From NCBI GenBank assembly GCA_031292755.1, contig JARLGM010000006.1, positions 33,698 through 97,697 on the forward strand: 64,000 nt of DNA, written 5' to 3'. A program made the position numbers and the translations under genes. Below the pieces are notes generated by a model. That model was not told where the DNA came from, did no database searches, and was given only the letters and a program-made list of their open reading frames with translations. How positions within the stretch are numbered: position 1 is the stretch's first letter; every line of letters begins with the position of its first letter. This stretch comes from Candidatus Sulfopaludibacter sp. GTDB lineage: Bacteria > Acidobacteriota > Terriglobia > Bryobacterales > Bryobacteraceae. Below are positions 51,789-60,094 of the stretch, piece by piece.

Positions 51789-52544
51789 ATGCTGATTCGT
51801 GCCTCTCAGTTGGAAGTGAAGATTTACTCCGGCCGCGACCAGGCCGGAGCGGCCGGCGCTGCAATCGCCGCCGCTGCGATCGGCGAGCAGATTCGCCGCG
51901 AAGGCAAGGCCGCCGTTGTGTTCGCCTCCGCCGTTTCGCAGGACCCTTTCCTGGCCGCTCTGCGGACGCATGCCATCGATTGGCCCCGCGTCACCGCATT
52001 CCACATGGATGAATACGCCGGCATGAGTCCGGCGCACCCGGCCTCCTTCCGGCGATTTCTTCAGGAGCGGCTCTTCGACCACGTACCGGTCGCGGCGTTT
52101 CACGGCCTGAACGCCGAGGCCGCCGCCCTGGATGCCGAATGCGAACGTTATGCGGCATACCTGCGCGCCGCGGGGCCATGCCTGGTGATCATGGGGATCG
52201 GAGAGAACGGGCATCTCGCGTTCATCGACCCGCCCGTCTGCCGCTTCGACGAGCCGCGCGACGTCCGCCCGGTTGAACTCGACGATGTCTGCCGGCTGCA
52301 GCAGGTCCACGACGGAGCGTTCGCGCGTCTCGAAGATGTTCCCAGGCAGGCGCTCTCTCTCACCGTCCCATTTTTCCTGCGCGTCCCCCGGGCGCTGGTC
52401 TTCGTCAATGGCCAGCGGAAGTCCGCGGCCGTGCGCGCGGCGCTGGAGGGCCCCATCACCGAACGTTGCCCCGCTTCGGCGCTGCGCCGTCATCCCGCCG
52501 CGACCTTGTTCCTTGACCCGGACGCGGCGTCGCTTCTCGGGTGA
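51789..52544 (+). CDS. Glucosamine-6-phosphate deaminase-like protein (NagB/6PGL superfamily)
   Basis: 251-residue sugar-phosphate isomerase/deaminase-like protein. The proton-transfer Asp is D74 in AFHMDEYAGM. The active-site strand reads MGIGENGHLAFIDPP, giving H142 with N140 where E. coli NagB has D141 and D147 where it has E148. Similar NGH variants occur in other NagB groups. It would convert an amino- or keto-sugar phosphate, releasing ammonia if it is a true deaminase. It is the last gene of the epimerase/DapA-like/NagB-like operon, 3 bp after the DapA-like stop. Confidence 0.82.
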   Translation: MLIRASQLEVKIYSGRDQAGAAGAAIAAAAIGEQIRREGKAAVVFASAVSQDPFLAALRTHAIDWPRVTAFHMDEYAGMSPAHPASFRRFLQERLFDHVPVAAFHGLNAEAAALDAECERYAAYLRAAGPCLVIMGIGENGHLAFIDPPVCRFDEPRDVRPVELDDVCRLQQVHDGAFARLEDVPRQALSLTVPFFLRVPRALVFVNGQRKSAAVRAALEGPITERCPASALRRHPAATLFLDPDAASLLG

Positions 52545-52571
52545 TCGCGGTCCGGCGGCCGAGGGCTGTGG

Positions 52572-52577
52572 TAAACT
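52572..52577 (+). promoter_or_regulatory. Putative -10 box of the PD40 protein gene
   Basis: TAAACT 9 nt before ATG 52587 in a GC-rich gap; no Shine-Dalgarno follows, so a very short leader is expected. Confidence 0.3.
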
Positions 52578-52586
52578 TTCGCAGCC

Positions 52587-54329
52587 ATGAGAATCCTACT
52601 TCTGCTCTGCCTCCTGAGCCTGGAGCCGGTTACTGCCGGTGAACCTGCCCGCCTGCTGTTTTCGCGTGTCGGGCCGGCGCGCGTCGGCCTGTTCCTCGCC
52701 AATGCTGACGGCAGCCACGAGCGTGCGCTTCTGCCGGCGGACAGCCTCGACTATAACCCGTCGTTCTCCGCGGACGGAAAATGGATTGTGTTCACCTCCG
52801 AGCGCGGCAGATCGGCGGACATATACCGCGTACATCCCGACGGCAGCGTACTGGAACGGCTCACCGGCGATCCCGCTTTTGACGATCAGGCGGCACTGTC
52901 ACCGGATGGATCGACGCTCGTGTTTGTGTCCACCCGGGAAGGCGGCTTTGCCAACCTGTGGTTGCAGGATCTGTCGAGCCAGCGCTGGCGCGCCACGCCG
53001 ATCGTAAAGACGAATGCGGGTAGCTTTCGGCCGAGTTGGTCGCCGGACGGGAAGTGGATCGCGTTTACTTCCGATCGCGACACCACGCGCGCCCGGTGGG
53101 ACGGCGGGTGGGAGTTAATACAATCGACCGCGCTGTACATCGTTCGAGCCGACGGCGGTTCGCTACGGCGCCTGACCGGACTGGGCGGCTACGCCGGGTC
53201 GCCGCGATGGAGTCCCGATGGACGGCGAATCGTGTTTTACCGGTCGACGCCGCAAGACGTCTATCCCGGGCGGTTTGGGCGTAACCGTCCGGCGGTATCG
53301 CAAATCGTGTCGTTGGATGTGGAGTCTGGCGCTGTCCACGAACTTACTTCAGGACCCGGATTGAAAGTCGCGCCACAGTGGCTGCCGGATGGCGAAGTCG
53401 GGTTTCTGCGGAAGTTCGGCGATGCCAAAGGGCTGGCTTTCGTGTCCGGCAAAGCTGGCGCGCATGGGGCCATGCAGAATCCGTCGTGGTCGCCGGACGG
53501 AAAAACGGTGGTGTACCAGAAGGAGATTGACGGTGAGCCGCCCCCAATGCTCGCGGTTTTCAGTCGCGACCCCCAGTTTTCCCTGTATCGCACCCGCAAT
53601 TTTCCCGCGTGGGCTCCGGCCGGAGACCGTTTCGTTGTGGCCGTGGGCACCGAACTCCGGATGTTCGATGCGAAGGGCGAGAACGGCCGGACGATTTACG
53701 ATAGCAAGGTCGGTCAAGTAACATTTCCGTCCTGGTCGCCGGACGGGAAAGCGATCGCATTCGGGGCCGGCTCCTACTTTACCGGCCACGACAAGCCGGC
53801 AGTCCTGGCCATGGTGAATGCGGAGGGCACGGGGTTCCGGAAGCTGACCGAGGGGCCGGGAAATGCGGGTTTTCCGAGTTGGTCGCCGGATGGAAAACGG
53901 CTGGTGTACCGGGTCGCGGGGACGGAACAGGGCTTACGAATTGTGAGCCTGGAGGATCGCAAGGTAGTCAAACTGACAACTGAGTACGACAACTTTCCCG
54001 CCTGGTCGCCGAGAGGAGATCTGATCGATTTCACGAGCTTTCGCGACGGAGATTTCGAGATCTATACAATCAGGCCAGACGGCTCCGGCGTGCGGCGGCT
54101 GACAGAGACGGGCGGCAACGACGCGCACGGAATATGGTCCCCGGACGGGGAGTGGATCGTCTTCAGCAGTTCCCGCCTGGGGTGGAAGGACGAGGCCCTG
54201 GTCGGCTATAGCGGGCCGCAGCCTTACGGCGAACTGTTCGCGATGCATGGCGACGGGAGTGGAGTCCGGCAGTTGACTGACAACCAATGGGAAGACGCGC
54301 TACCTTCGTTTCAGCCGAAATCGAAATGA
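52587..54329 (+). CDS. Exported PD40/TolB-like beta-propeller protein
   Basis: 580 aa. Signal peptide about 1-17. About nine WSPDGKxIxFxS-type PD40 repeats span residues 45-575, enough for one or two six- to seven-bladed propellers as in TolB or Tricorn N-terminal regions. Blade signatures include FSADGKWIVFTS, LSPDGSTLVFVS, WSPDGKWIAFTSDRD and WSPDGEWIVFSSSR. No protease or kinase domain follows. It probably binds a protein or polysaccharide in the periplasm; the exact role is unknown. It lies 42 bp after the sugar operon and may be separately transcribed. Confidence 0.85.
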   Translation: MRILLLLCLLSLEPVTAGEPARLLFSRVGPARVGLFLANADGSHERALLPADSLDYNPSFSADGKWIVFTSERGRSADIYRVHPDGSVLERLTGDPAFDDQAALSPDGSTLVFVSTREGGFANLWLQDLSSQRWRATPIVKTNAGSFRPSWSPDGKWIAFTSDRDTTRARWDGGWELIQSTALYIVRADGGSLRRLTGLGGYAGSPRWSPDGRRIVFYRSTPQDVYPGRFGRNRPAVSQIVSLDVESGAVHELTSGPGLKVAPQWLPDGEVGFLRKFGDAKGLAFVSGKAGAHGAMQNPSWSPDGKTVVYQKEIDGEPPPMLAVFSRDPQFSLYRTRNFPAWAPAGDRFVVAVGTELRMFDAKGENGRTIYDSKVGQVTFPSWSPDGKAIAFGAGSYFTGHDKPAVLAMVNAEGTGFRKLTEGPGNAGFPSWSPDGKRLVYRVAGTEQGLRIVSLEDRKVVKLTTEYDNFPAWSPRGDLIDFTSFRDGDFEIYTIRPDGSGVRRLTETGGNDAHGIWSPDGEWIVFSSSRLGWKDEALVGYSGPQPYGELFAMHGDGSGVRQLTDNQWEDALPSFQPKSK

Positions 54330-54505
54330 GCGGAGTGGCCGGCCTTCAAGCGGAGCGAGCCCTGGATGCTTCCATCCGGACGTCATCCGCGACGCGGCCA
54401 CGCGGTGACTCTAGCGGGAGCTTACTGGGAATGGCCGGAACAAAAGTATAAGTAGCTGTTTTCGGAATGGGTTGACTGCCAATGCGAATATGAGATGAGG
54501 TCCTG

Positions 54506-55186
54506 ATGCCAAGCCTTTCGGCCACTCACGCATTTTTGTTCGATCTGGACGGCACCCTGGTGGACAGCGTCTATCAACACGTTCTGGCATGGCGCGATGC
54601 GCTGGAGGAAGCCGGCATGCCGCTCTCGGTGTGGCGCATCCACCGGCGCATCGGAATGAGCGGCAGCCTGTTTGTGAGTGCCCTGGCGCGCGAAACCCGG
54701 CAGGACCTCTCCGCCGAGCAGGTGGAGCGTATGCAGTACCTCCACGCCGTGGCCTTCCGCCGTTATTCCGGCCAGGTTCGTCCCCTGCCCGGCGCGGTGG
54801 AACTGCTGGCCTACCTGGCGAAAGCCGGTGTGCCGTACGCCATCGCCACCAGCGGAAAGATGGAGAGCGCCGGCCCATCCGTTCAAATATTGGGCGTGGG
54901 ACCGGAAGTCCCCCTGATCACTCGCGACATGGTGGCGCGCGCCAAGCCGGATCCCGACCTCTTCCTGGCCGCGGCGGAGCGACTGGGCATTCTCATCGAG
55001 CACTCCGTGGTGGTCGGAGACAGCATCTGGGACCTGCTGGCGGCCCGCCGCGCCCGCGCTCTGAGCGTGGGCCTGCTCTCCGGCGGATATGGCGAAGAGG
55101 AATTGGAACGCGCCGGCGCTTACCGCGTGTATCAGGACCCGGCCGACCTGCTGGCACATCTCGACGAAGTAGGCGTGAGAGGGTAA
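54506..55186 (+). CDS. HAD-superfamily phosphatase (phosphoglycolate phosphatase/phosphoglucomutase-like)
   Basis: 226-residue HAD hydrolase. Motif I is FDLDGTLVDSV (nucleophile Asp at about 12), motif II the Ser/Thr in AIATSGKMES, motif III the Lys in RAKPDPDLFL, and motif IV the Asp in VVVGDSIWDLLAARRA. A helical cap (about 20-85) with HRRIGMSG is typical of the C1-cap, beta-phosphoglucomutase-like group. It hydrolyses a small phosphorylated metabolite. GAGG lies 5 nt before ATG 54506. The 176 bp upstream show no gene. Downstream lies the degraded acyltransferase locus. Confidence 0.88.
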   Translation: MPSLSATHAFLFDLDGTLVDSVYQHVLAWRDALEEAGMPLSVWRIHRRIGMSGSLFVSALARETRQDLSAEQVERMQYLHAVAFRRYSGQVRPLPGAVELLAYLAKAGVPYAIATSGKMESAGPSVQILGVGPEVPLITRDMVARAKPDPDLFLAAAERLGILIEHSVVVGDSIWDLLAARRARALSVGLLSGGYGEEELERAGAYRVYQDPADLLAHLDEVGVRG

Positions 55187-55254
55187 TCTGTTCTCCGGCG
55201 GAATCCGCTCCACGTGATCCACTACCATCCTCTGCATCGGCGCCAGATAGGAGG

Positions 55255-55796
55255 TGGGTCTTGTAATAACGCTTCCGCCGTTGAAGAGACAGCGCGTCAA
55301 TAACCAGATACGGAATGCGTGAGGCCAAACACCAGGAATGCCGCGGACAAACGATGCCACAGTCCGATCAGCACCATATTCACCGTCAAGCTCAGAGCCA
55401 GACCCAGGTTTCCCCAATTCCGCATGGCCATGCGGAGTGGCGTGAAAACGTAATCTCTCAGCCAGGTCGTCAGACTCATGTGCCAGCGCCGCCAGAAATC
55501 GCTGATGCTCCTTCCGGCAAACGGTGAGTCGAAGTTCTCGGGAGACTGGATGCCAAACAGCAGGGCCGCCCCGATGGCGATATCGGTCAAGCCGGAAAGA
55601 TCCGCGTACAACTGGAGAGGGAATAGGTAAACCGCCATGAGGCTGGCCAGGCCGCCGGAAACTCCGTCGCGAGCGAAAACCGGGCCGATCAAAACCGCCA
55701 GATTGTCAGCTATCAGCAGCTTCTTCATGAACCCGATCATGATACGGGCGATGCCGGTGAGTATGGCATTCCGGTCCGGCGTAGGCAGGATCACAC
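55255..55796 (-). pseudogene. MBOAT O-acyltransferase (AlgI-like) remnant, deleted and frameshifted
   Basis: Reading minus, the frame from about 55796 gives IARIMIGFMKKLLIADNLAVLIGP, LYADLSGLTDIAIGAALLFG, and the MBOAT signature FWRRWHMSLTTWLRDYVFTP, then MVLIGLWH with the conserved His. These are the C-terminal half of an AlgI-type membrane acyltransferase. The frame then closes after GLTHSVSGY, but the next frame continues with YLVIDALSLQRRKRYYKTH, the expected next segment. So there is a frameshift near 55312, and the tail is missing after about 55255. The N-terminal half is absent and replaced by an FkbH-like remnant. Not functional as it stands. Confidence 0.8.
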
Positions 55797-56245
55797 ACTT
55801 GACGGCCCGGCCGACGGGCCGCCAGAACGATCCGCGTGATGTTTTCAGCCACGGCTGGCAGGTACTCCGCGGCACAGAACTGTTTGGCGATGTCCCAGTA
55901 CCGGGCGTCGAACCAATTCCGCCTGCCGATCCAGGAAGCCACCGATTCCACGTCGTTGACGAGAACATTCTTGCACTCCCGCGCGCTCGCGGCGATGCGT
56001 CCATTGATCTCCGCTACCGCGGCGTACAACGACTGGGGCTGCTTCTGGTCGAAGTTGCCGAAGAGCGTGAGTGCTGCCCGATTGAGTCCCAGATGCGCCT
56101 GATGCGATCTCCGGTCCGGGCCGGGAAATCCGCCTGCGTGGCGTTGAGGATGACGACTACGTCGGTCTGGAACTGATATAAGGGCGAGGCCGGATTGAAA
56201 ACCTCAATCTCAATGCCGGCAAAGGGAGCTTCGTAAACTCCGACG
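55797..56245 (-). pseudogene. FkbH-like HAD-IIIC protein remnant fused to the MBOAT remnant
   Basis: Minus-strand reading gives VYEAPFAGIEIEVFNPASPLYQFQ and VVVILNATQADF, then after a frame change LFGNFDQKQPQSLYAAVAEING and VLVNDVESVASWIGRRNWFDARYW plus AAEYLPAVAENITRIVLA. These are the N-terminal GDSL-like part of FkbH/HAD-IIIC proteins, which in intact homologues runs into a KCVVLDLDNTLWGG HAD motif. Here another frame change leads to GRAVKCVIL, which stops at the first strand and is joined directly to MBOAT sequence. The 5' start is missing too. At least two frameshifts and two deletions mark it as dead. Confidence 0.72.
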
Positions 56246-56246
56246 T

Positions 56247-56271
56247 GGTAGTGCCTGTTTCAGGCACTACC
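56247..56271. repeat. Perfect hairpin beside the pseudogene and upstream of leuS
   Basis: Eleven-bp perfectly complementary arms GGTAGTGCCTG and CAGGCACTACC enclose a 3-nt TTT loop. No T-run follows on either side, so it is not a classic terminator. It abuts the truncated 5' end of the FkbH remnant. From 56272 to 56398 only the leuS leader is found, with a possible -10 TAGAAT at 56369-56374. Confidence 0.85.
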
Positions 56272-56398
56272 GCACAATGCCTGTGAGTGCTGTTTCCTCG
56301 GGATGGTGCAGGCGCCAATTCGGCCCCGCCGGCTCCGCTGGACCAGCGGTTGCCGCGGCTTGCTACGATAGAATTTAAGCCCAACATTTGAAGCTCTT

Positions 56399-58834
56399 AT
56401 GCCCGAAAAGCCCTACGACCACACCCAAATCGAATTGAAGTGGCACGAGCGTTGGCAGAACGCCGGGTTCTACCAAGCCGAGGAGAATTCCGCCAAACCG
56501 AAATTCTACGTGCTGGAGATGCTGCCCTACCCCAGCGGCACCCTGCACATCGGGCACATCCGCAACTACTCCATCGGCGACGCCCTGGCGCGCTACAAGT
56601 GGATGCGCGGCTTCAACGTGCTGCATCCCATGGGCTGGGACGCCTTCGGCCTGCCGGCGGAGAACGCCGCCATCGCCAACGACACGCCGCCGCGCGACTG
56701 GACCCTGCGCAACATCGCGGCCATGAAGAAGACCCATCGCCGCTTCGCCTTCAGCTACGACTGGGATCGCGAAGTCTCCACCTGCGAGCCCGAATACTAT
56801 CGCTGGAACCAGTGGTTTTTTCTCCAGATGCTCCAGCGCGGCCTGGCCTACCGCAAAAAGGCGCTCGTCAACTGGTGCCCGACATGCGCTACCGTGCTGG
56901 CCAATGAACAGGTGGTGGAAGGCTGCTGCTGGCGCCACGAAAGCACCCCCGTGGAACAGCGCGCGCTGGAACAGTGGTTCCTCAAAATCACCGCGTACGC
57001 CGACCAGTTGCTCGACGACATCCGCGGTCTGGAAGGTGGCTGGCCCGAACGCGTGCTCACCATGCAGCGCAACTGGATCGGCCGCTCCGAAGGCGCTGAA
57101 ATCGATTTCAAACTGGCGGAAACCGGCCAGCCGATCCGCGTTTTCACCACGCGCGTGGACACCATCTACGGCGCCACCTGCGTGATTCTGGCGCCGGAGC
57201 ATTCGCTCAACGAACAACTGCCGGATACTGCCGGCAAGGCCCAGGCCAAGGCCATGGTGGATGCCCGTGCCAATCAGGGTCCCGGCGATGTGCTTAAGGA
57301 AGGCTTCTTCACCGGGCACTATGCCGTCAATCCGTACAGCGGCGAGCAGGTGCCCATCTGGGTGGGCAACTTCGTGCTGATGGGGTACGGCACGGGCGCC
57401 ATCATGGCCGTCCCGGCGCACGATGCGCGCGATTTCGAATTCTGCCGCAAGTACGGCATCGCGGTGCGGCCCGTCGTCCGGCCAGCGGATGGCGAACTCG
57501 CTGTGGAACCGGGCATGCTCGAACCGTATGAAGAATACGGCGTGGTCGAAAACTCCGGCCCGTGGTCCGGCTTGACCTCCGAAGAAGCGCGCAGGAAGAT
57601 GGCCGCCTTCGCCGAAGAGCACGGGTTCGGCAAAGCGGCCGTCACCTTCCGCATCAAGGATTGGGGCATCTCGCGGCAGCGCTATTGGGGCACGCCCATC
57701 CCGGTGATTCACTGCCCGAACTGCGGCGTGGTGCCGGTGCCGGAATCGCAGCTTCCGGTGGTGCTGCCCGACCGTATCGAGATCACCGGCACGGGACGCT
57801 CGCCCCTCGAAAATGTCCCGGAGTTCGTCAACGTCGCGTGTCCCACGTGTGGCGGCGCAGCCCGGCGCGAGACCGATACCATGGACACGTTCATCGATTC
57901 CTCCTGGTATTTCTATCGCTATTGCGATCCGCACAACTCCGCCGCGCCGTTCGATTCCGCGAAGATCGCCTACTGGTTCGAGATCGATCAGTACATCGGC
58001 GGCGTGGAGCACGCCATCCTGCACCTGATCTATTCGCGCTTCTTCACCAAGATGATGCGCGACCTGGGCCTGATCTCCAACAGCGAACCGGTGCGCCGCA
58101 TGTTCACCCAAGGCATGGTGATCGCCGAAGGCGCCAAGATGTCTAAGTCCAAAGGCAACGTGGTGGGCGCAGACATGCTGGCCGAAAAGTTCGGCGCCGA
58201 TACCGCCCGCCTCTTCGTGCTCTTCGCCGCCCCTCCCGAAAAGGAAGTGGACTGGCGCTGGGAAGGCGCCGAGGGCATCTACCGCTTCCTGGGACGTGTG
58301 TTCCGCTTCGTGACGCGCACGGCCGGTTCCGGTGGCAGCGGCGCCAGCGACAAGAAGGTGCTCCGCAAACTCCATCAGACCCTGAAGAAGATCACCGAAG
58401 ACTTCGAGACGCGCTGGCACTTCAACACCTGCATCGCCAGCGTGATGGAACTGGTCAACGTGCTGTACGCCGAAGAGGAAAACCTCAGTTCGGCCTTACT
58501 GGCCGAGGTGAACGAAAAGCTGGCCCTGTTGCTGGCGCCCTTCGCGCCTTACCTGGCGCAGGAGATTTGGGAGGAACTGGGCAAGGAAGGCCCCGTCTTC
58601 CGCCAAAGCTGGCCGGCCTTCGACCCCGAACTCGCCAAAGAGGAGGAGGCAGAAATCGTCGTCCAGGTGAACGGCAAACTCCGCACTCGCATCTCCGCGT
58701 CTTTCGGCACACCGAAAGAAGAACTCGAAAGACGCGCCCTCGCCGATGAAAAGATCCAGCCCTTCCTCGCCGGCAAACAGGTAGTCAAGTTGATCACCGT
58801 GCCTGACAAACTGGTCAACATCGTGGTCAGGTAA
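56399..58834 (+). CDS. leuS: Leucyl-tRNA synthetase
   Basis: 811-residue class I enzyme charging tRNA-Leu. The HIGH motif is HIGH at 50-53 (GTLHIGHIRNYS) and KMSKS at about 580-584 (GAKMSKSKGN). The editing CP1 domain lies between, with TRVDTIYGATC and the MAVPAHDARDFEF segment holding the editing Asp. The zinc-ribbon cysteines are CPTCATV and CPNCGVV/CPTCGGA. The C-terminal anticodon-binding and ubiquitin-like extension ends LVNIVVR. Full length for the bacterial family. ATG 56399 has no strong Shine-Dalgarno. Confidence 0.98.
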   Translation: MPEKPYDHTQIELKWHERWQNAGFYQAEENSAKPKFYVLEMLPYPSGTLHIGHIRNYSIGDALARYKWMRGFNVLHPMGWDAFGLPAENAAIANDTPPRDWTLRNIAAMKKTHRRFAFSYDWDREVSTCEPEYYRWNQWFFLQMLQRGLAYRKKALVNWCPTCATVLANEQVVEGCCWRHESTPVEQRALEQWFLKITAYADQLLDDIRGLEGGWPERVLTMQRNWIGRSEGAEIDFKLAETGQPIRVFTTRVDTIYGATCVILAPEHSLNEQLPDTAGKAQAKAMVDARANQGPGDVLKEGFFTGHYAVNPYSGEQVPIWVGNFVLMGYGTGAIMAVPAHDARDFEFCRKYGIAVRPVVRPADGELAVEPGMLEPYEEYGVVENSGPWSGLTSEEARRKMAAFAEEHGFGKAAVTFRIKDWGISRQRYWGTPIPVIHCPNCGVVPVPESQLPVVLPDRIEITGTGRSPLENVPEFVNVACPTCGGAARRETDTMDTFIDSSWYFYRYCDPHNSAAPFDSAKIAYWFEIDQYIGGVEHAILHLIYSRFFTKMMRDLGLISNSEPVRRMFTQGMVIAEGAKMSKSKGNVVGADMLAEKFGADTARLFVLFAAPPEKEVDWRWEGAEGIYRFLGRVFRFVTRTAGSGGSGASDKKVLRKLHQTLKKITEDFETRWHFNTCIASVMELVNVLYAEEENLSSALLAEVNEKLALLLAPFAPYLAQEIWEELGKEGPVFRQSWPAFDPELAKEEEAEIVVQVNGKLRTRISASFGTPKEELERRALADEKIQPFLAGKQVVKLITVPDKLVNIVVR

Positions 58835-58847
58835 GGCACGCGAGGAA

Positions 58848-60060
58848 TCATGGTCGCAGTTCGACGTCGAATTCGAATAAGCCTTCGTGCCGGCTGAACT
58901 CGCTGTTGCGGCCGTTCACGGAAAAGCGCGTCTCTCCGCCTTGGGTTGCCGTGATCAGCGAGCCTGCATGCCGGCCGGGGGCCAGGAAATCGTCGCCCGC
59001 GATGGATTCGGAGCCTGCCGGTCCGTTGCAGGCCGCCGAGCCTTCGACCTGCAGATTCCAACAGACGCTGCCTCGAACGTTCTTCAAAACCACTCCTTGG
59101 CCTGACGGATTGGGAATGCGCGCACCCCACTTCAGATTAGCGGGGAGTATCAGGTGGAATCGGCCAGGCCCCCGTTCCTCAACGCGCGCGCTTTCGGGAG
59201 TGCAGAAGGTACGATCCGGCAGACAGGCCGTCCGAAGAAAAGTGATGTCGGAAGTCACAGACGCGATGTTCGCGGCGGCGCTGGCACTCCGGCCGGCGGA
59301 GAAAGTCCAGCTAAGTATCTGGTGCGCCTGCCAGCCGTTGCCGGTGGAGGCCGTGAACCCGAGGTAGGAGGCGCCGTAAGGATCGGCGGCAATGGCGAGA
59401 TCCACCGGCGACGTGAGGACGGGCGTGGACAGATCATCCAGGTAGACTGACAGGTTCGGAAAACTGTAAGTGACCCGGGCCACATGAACCTGGTTGTCCT
59501 TCAAGTTGACCGCCAGGCGGCTGGTATACCCGAGACGCGGCGGTGACCAGCGCATATTCTTCAGCCCGCTATTGGTGCAGATCGCGATGTAGTTATCCGA
59601 CGGATCTGCCGCCTCACGATTGCGATAGGTATCGAAGAAGACGGCCAGACTCCGAGGGATGCCGGGACTGGACGAATCGCCGTTGCCGTTGCCCATGGCG
59701 AATCCGCCCGCCGAACCCTTCCCTGCCACCGCAGACGGACCGGCATTCTTGCAGCACAAAAGCAAAACCATCCGCGCCGCCAAGTCCGCCTTGAGCGCTG
59801 AGCCGGAAGCGGAACGTTGTCTCGAATCCGTCAGCGACCGGCTGCTTCCCTGCGAACCAGACCGCGCCCACGGCCCCACGCACCGCCGGCGTCAGATAAA
59901 TCGCTTTGCCGGATCGCATCGCGATTCCAGCCAACTTCAGTCCGGCCGCGGCAGAAAAGTCCGGGAAATCAAATCCCGGCGCGGCCGGTTCGGTCTGAGG
60001 ACCGGCAATGCCTGAAGAAGTCAAAACAACGAGTCCGAGTGAGAAGACAAGCGACCTCAT
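58848..60060 (-). pseudogene. Legume-lectin-like exported protein interrupted by a frameshift
   Basis: A minus-strand gene starting ATG 60060 encodes a signal peptide (RSLVFSLGLVVLTSSGIAG) and the start of an L-type lectin jelly roll (FDFPDFSAAAGLKLAG; WFAGKQPVADGFETTFRFRLS; GADGFAFVLQ). The frame is then lost and would end at 59614. The expected continuation NAGPSAVAGKGSAGGFAMGN and LAVFFDTYRNREAADPSDNYIAI runs on in the next frame to the stop at 58848. One extra base (59748 or close by) explains it. The rest of the protein looks intact (about 400 residues in all), so it may be a recent mutation or a sequence error. Confidence 0.8.
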
Positions 60061-60094
60061 CAGCCACCCAGCATCCCACCATTTCAGGCCTGAT

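Noticed and set aside
56375..58420. 681-codon minus-strand frame
   Set aside because: Antisense of leuS, which is complete with HIGH and KMSKS motifs.
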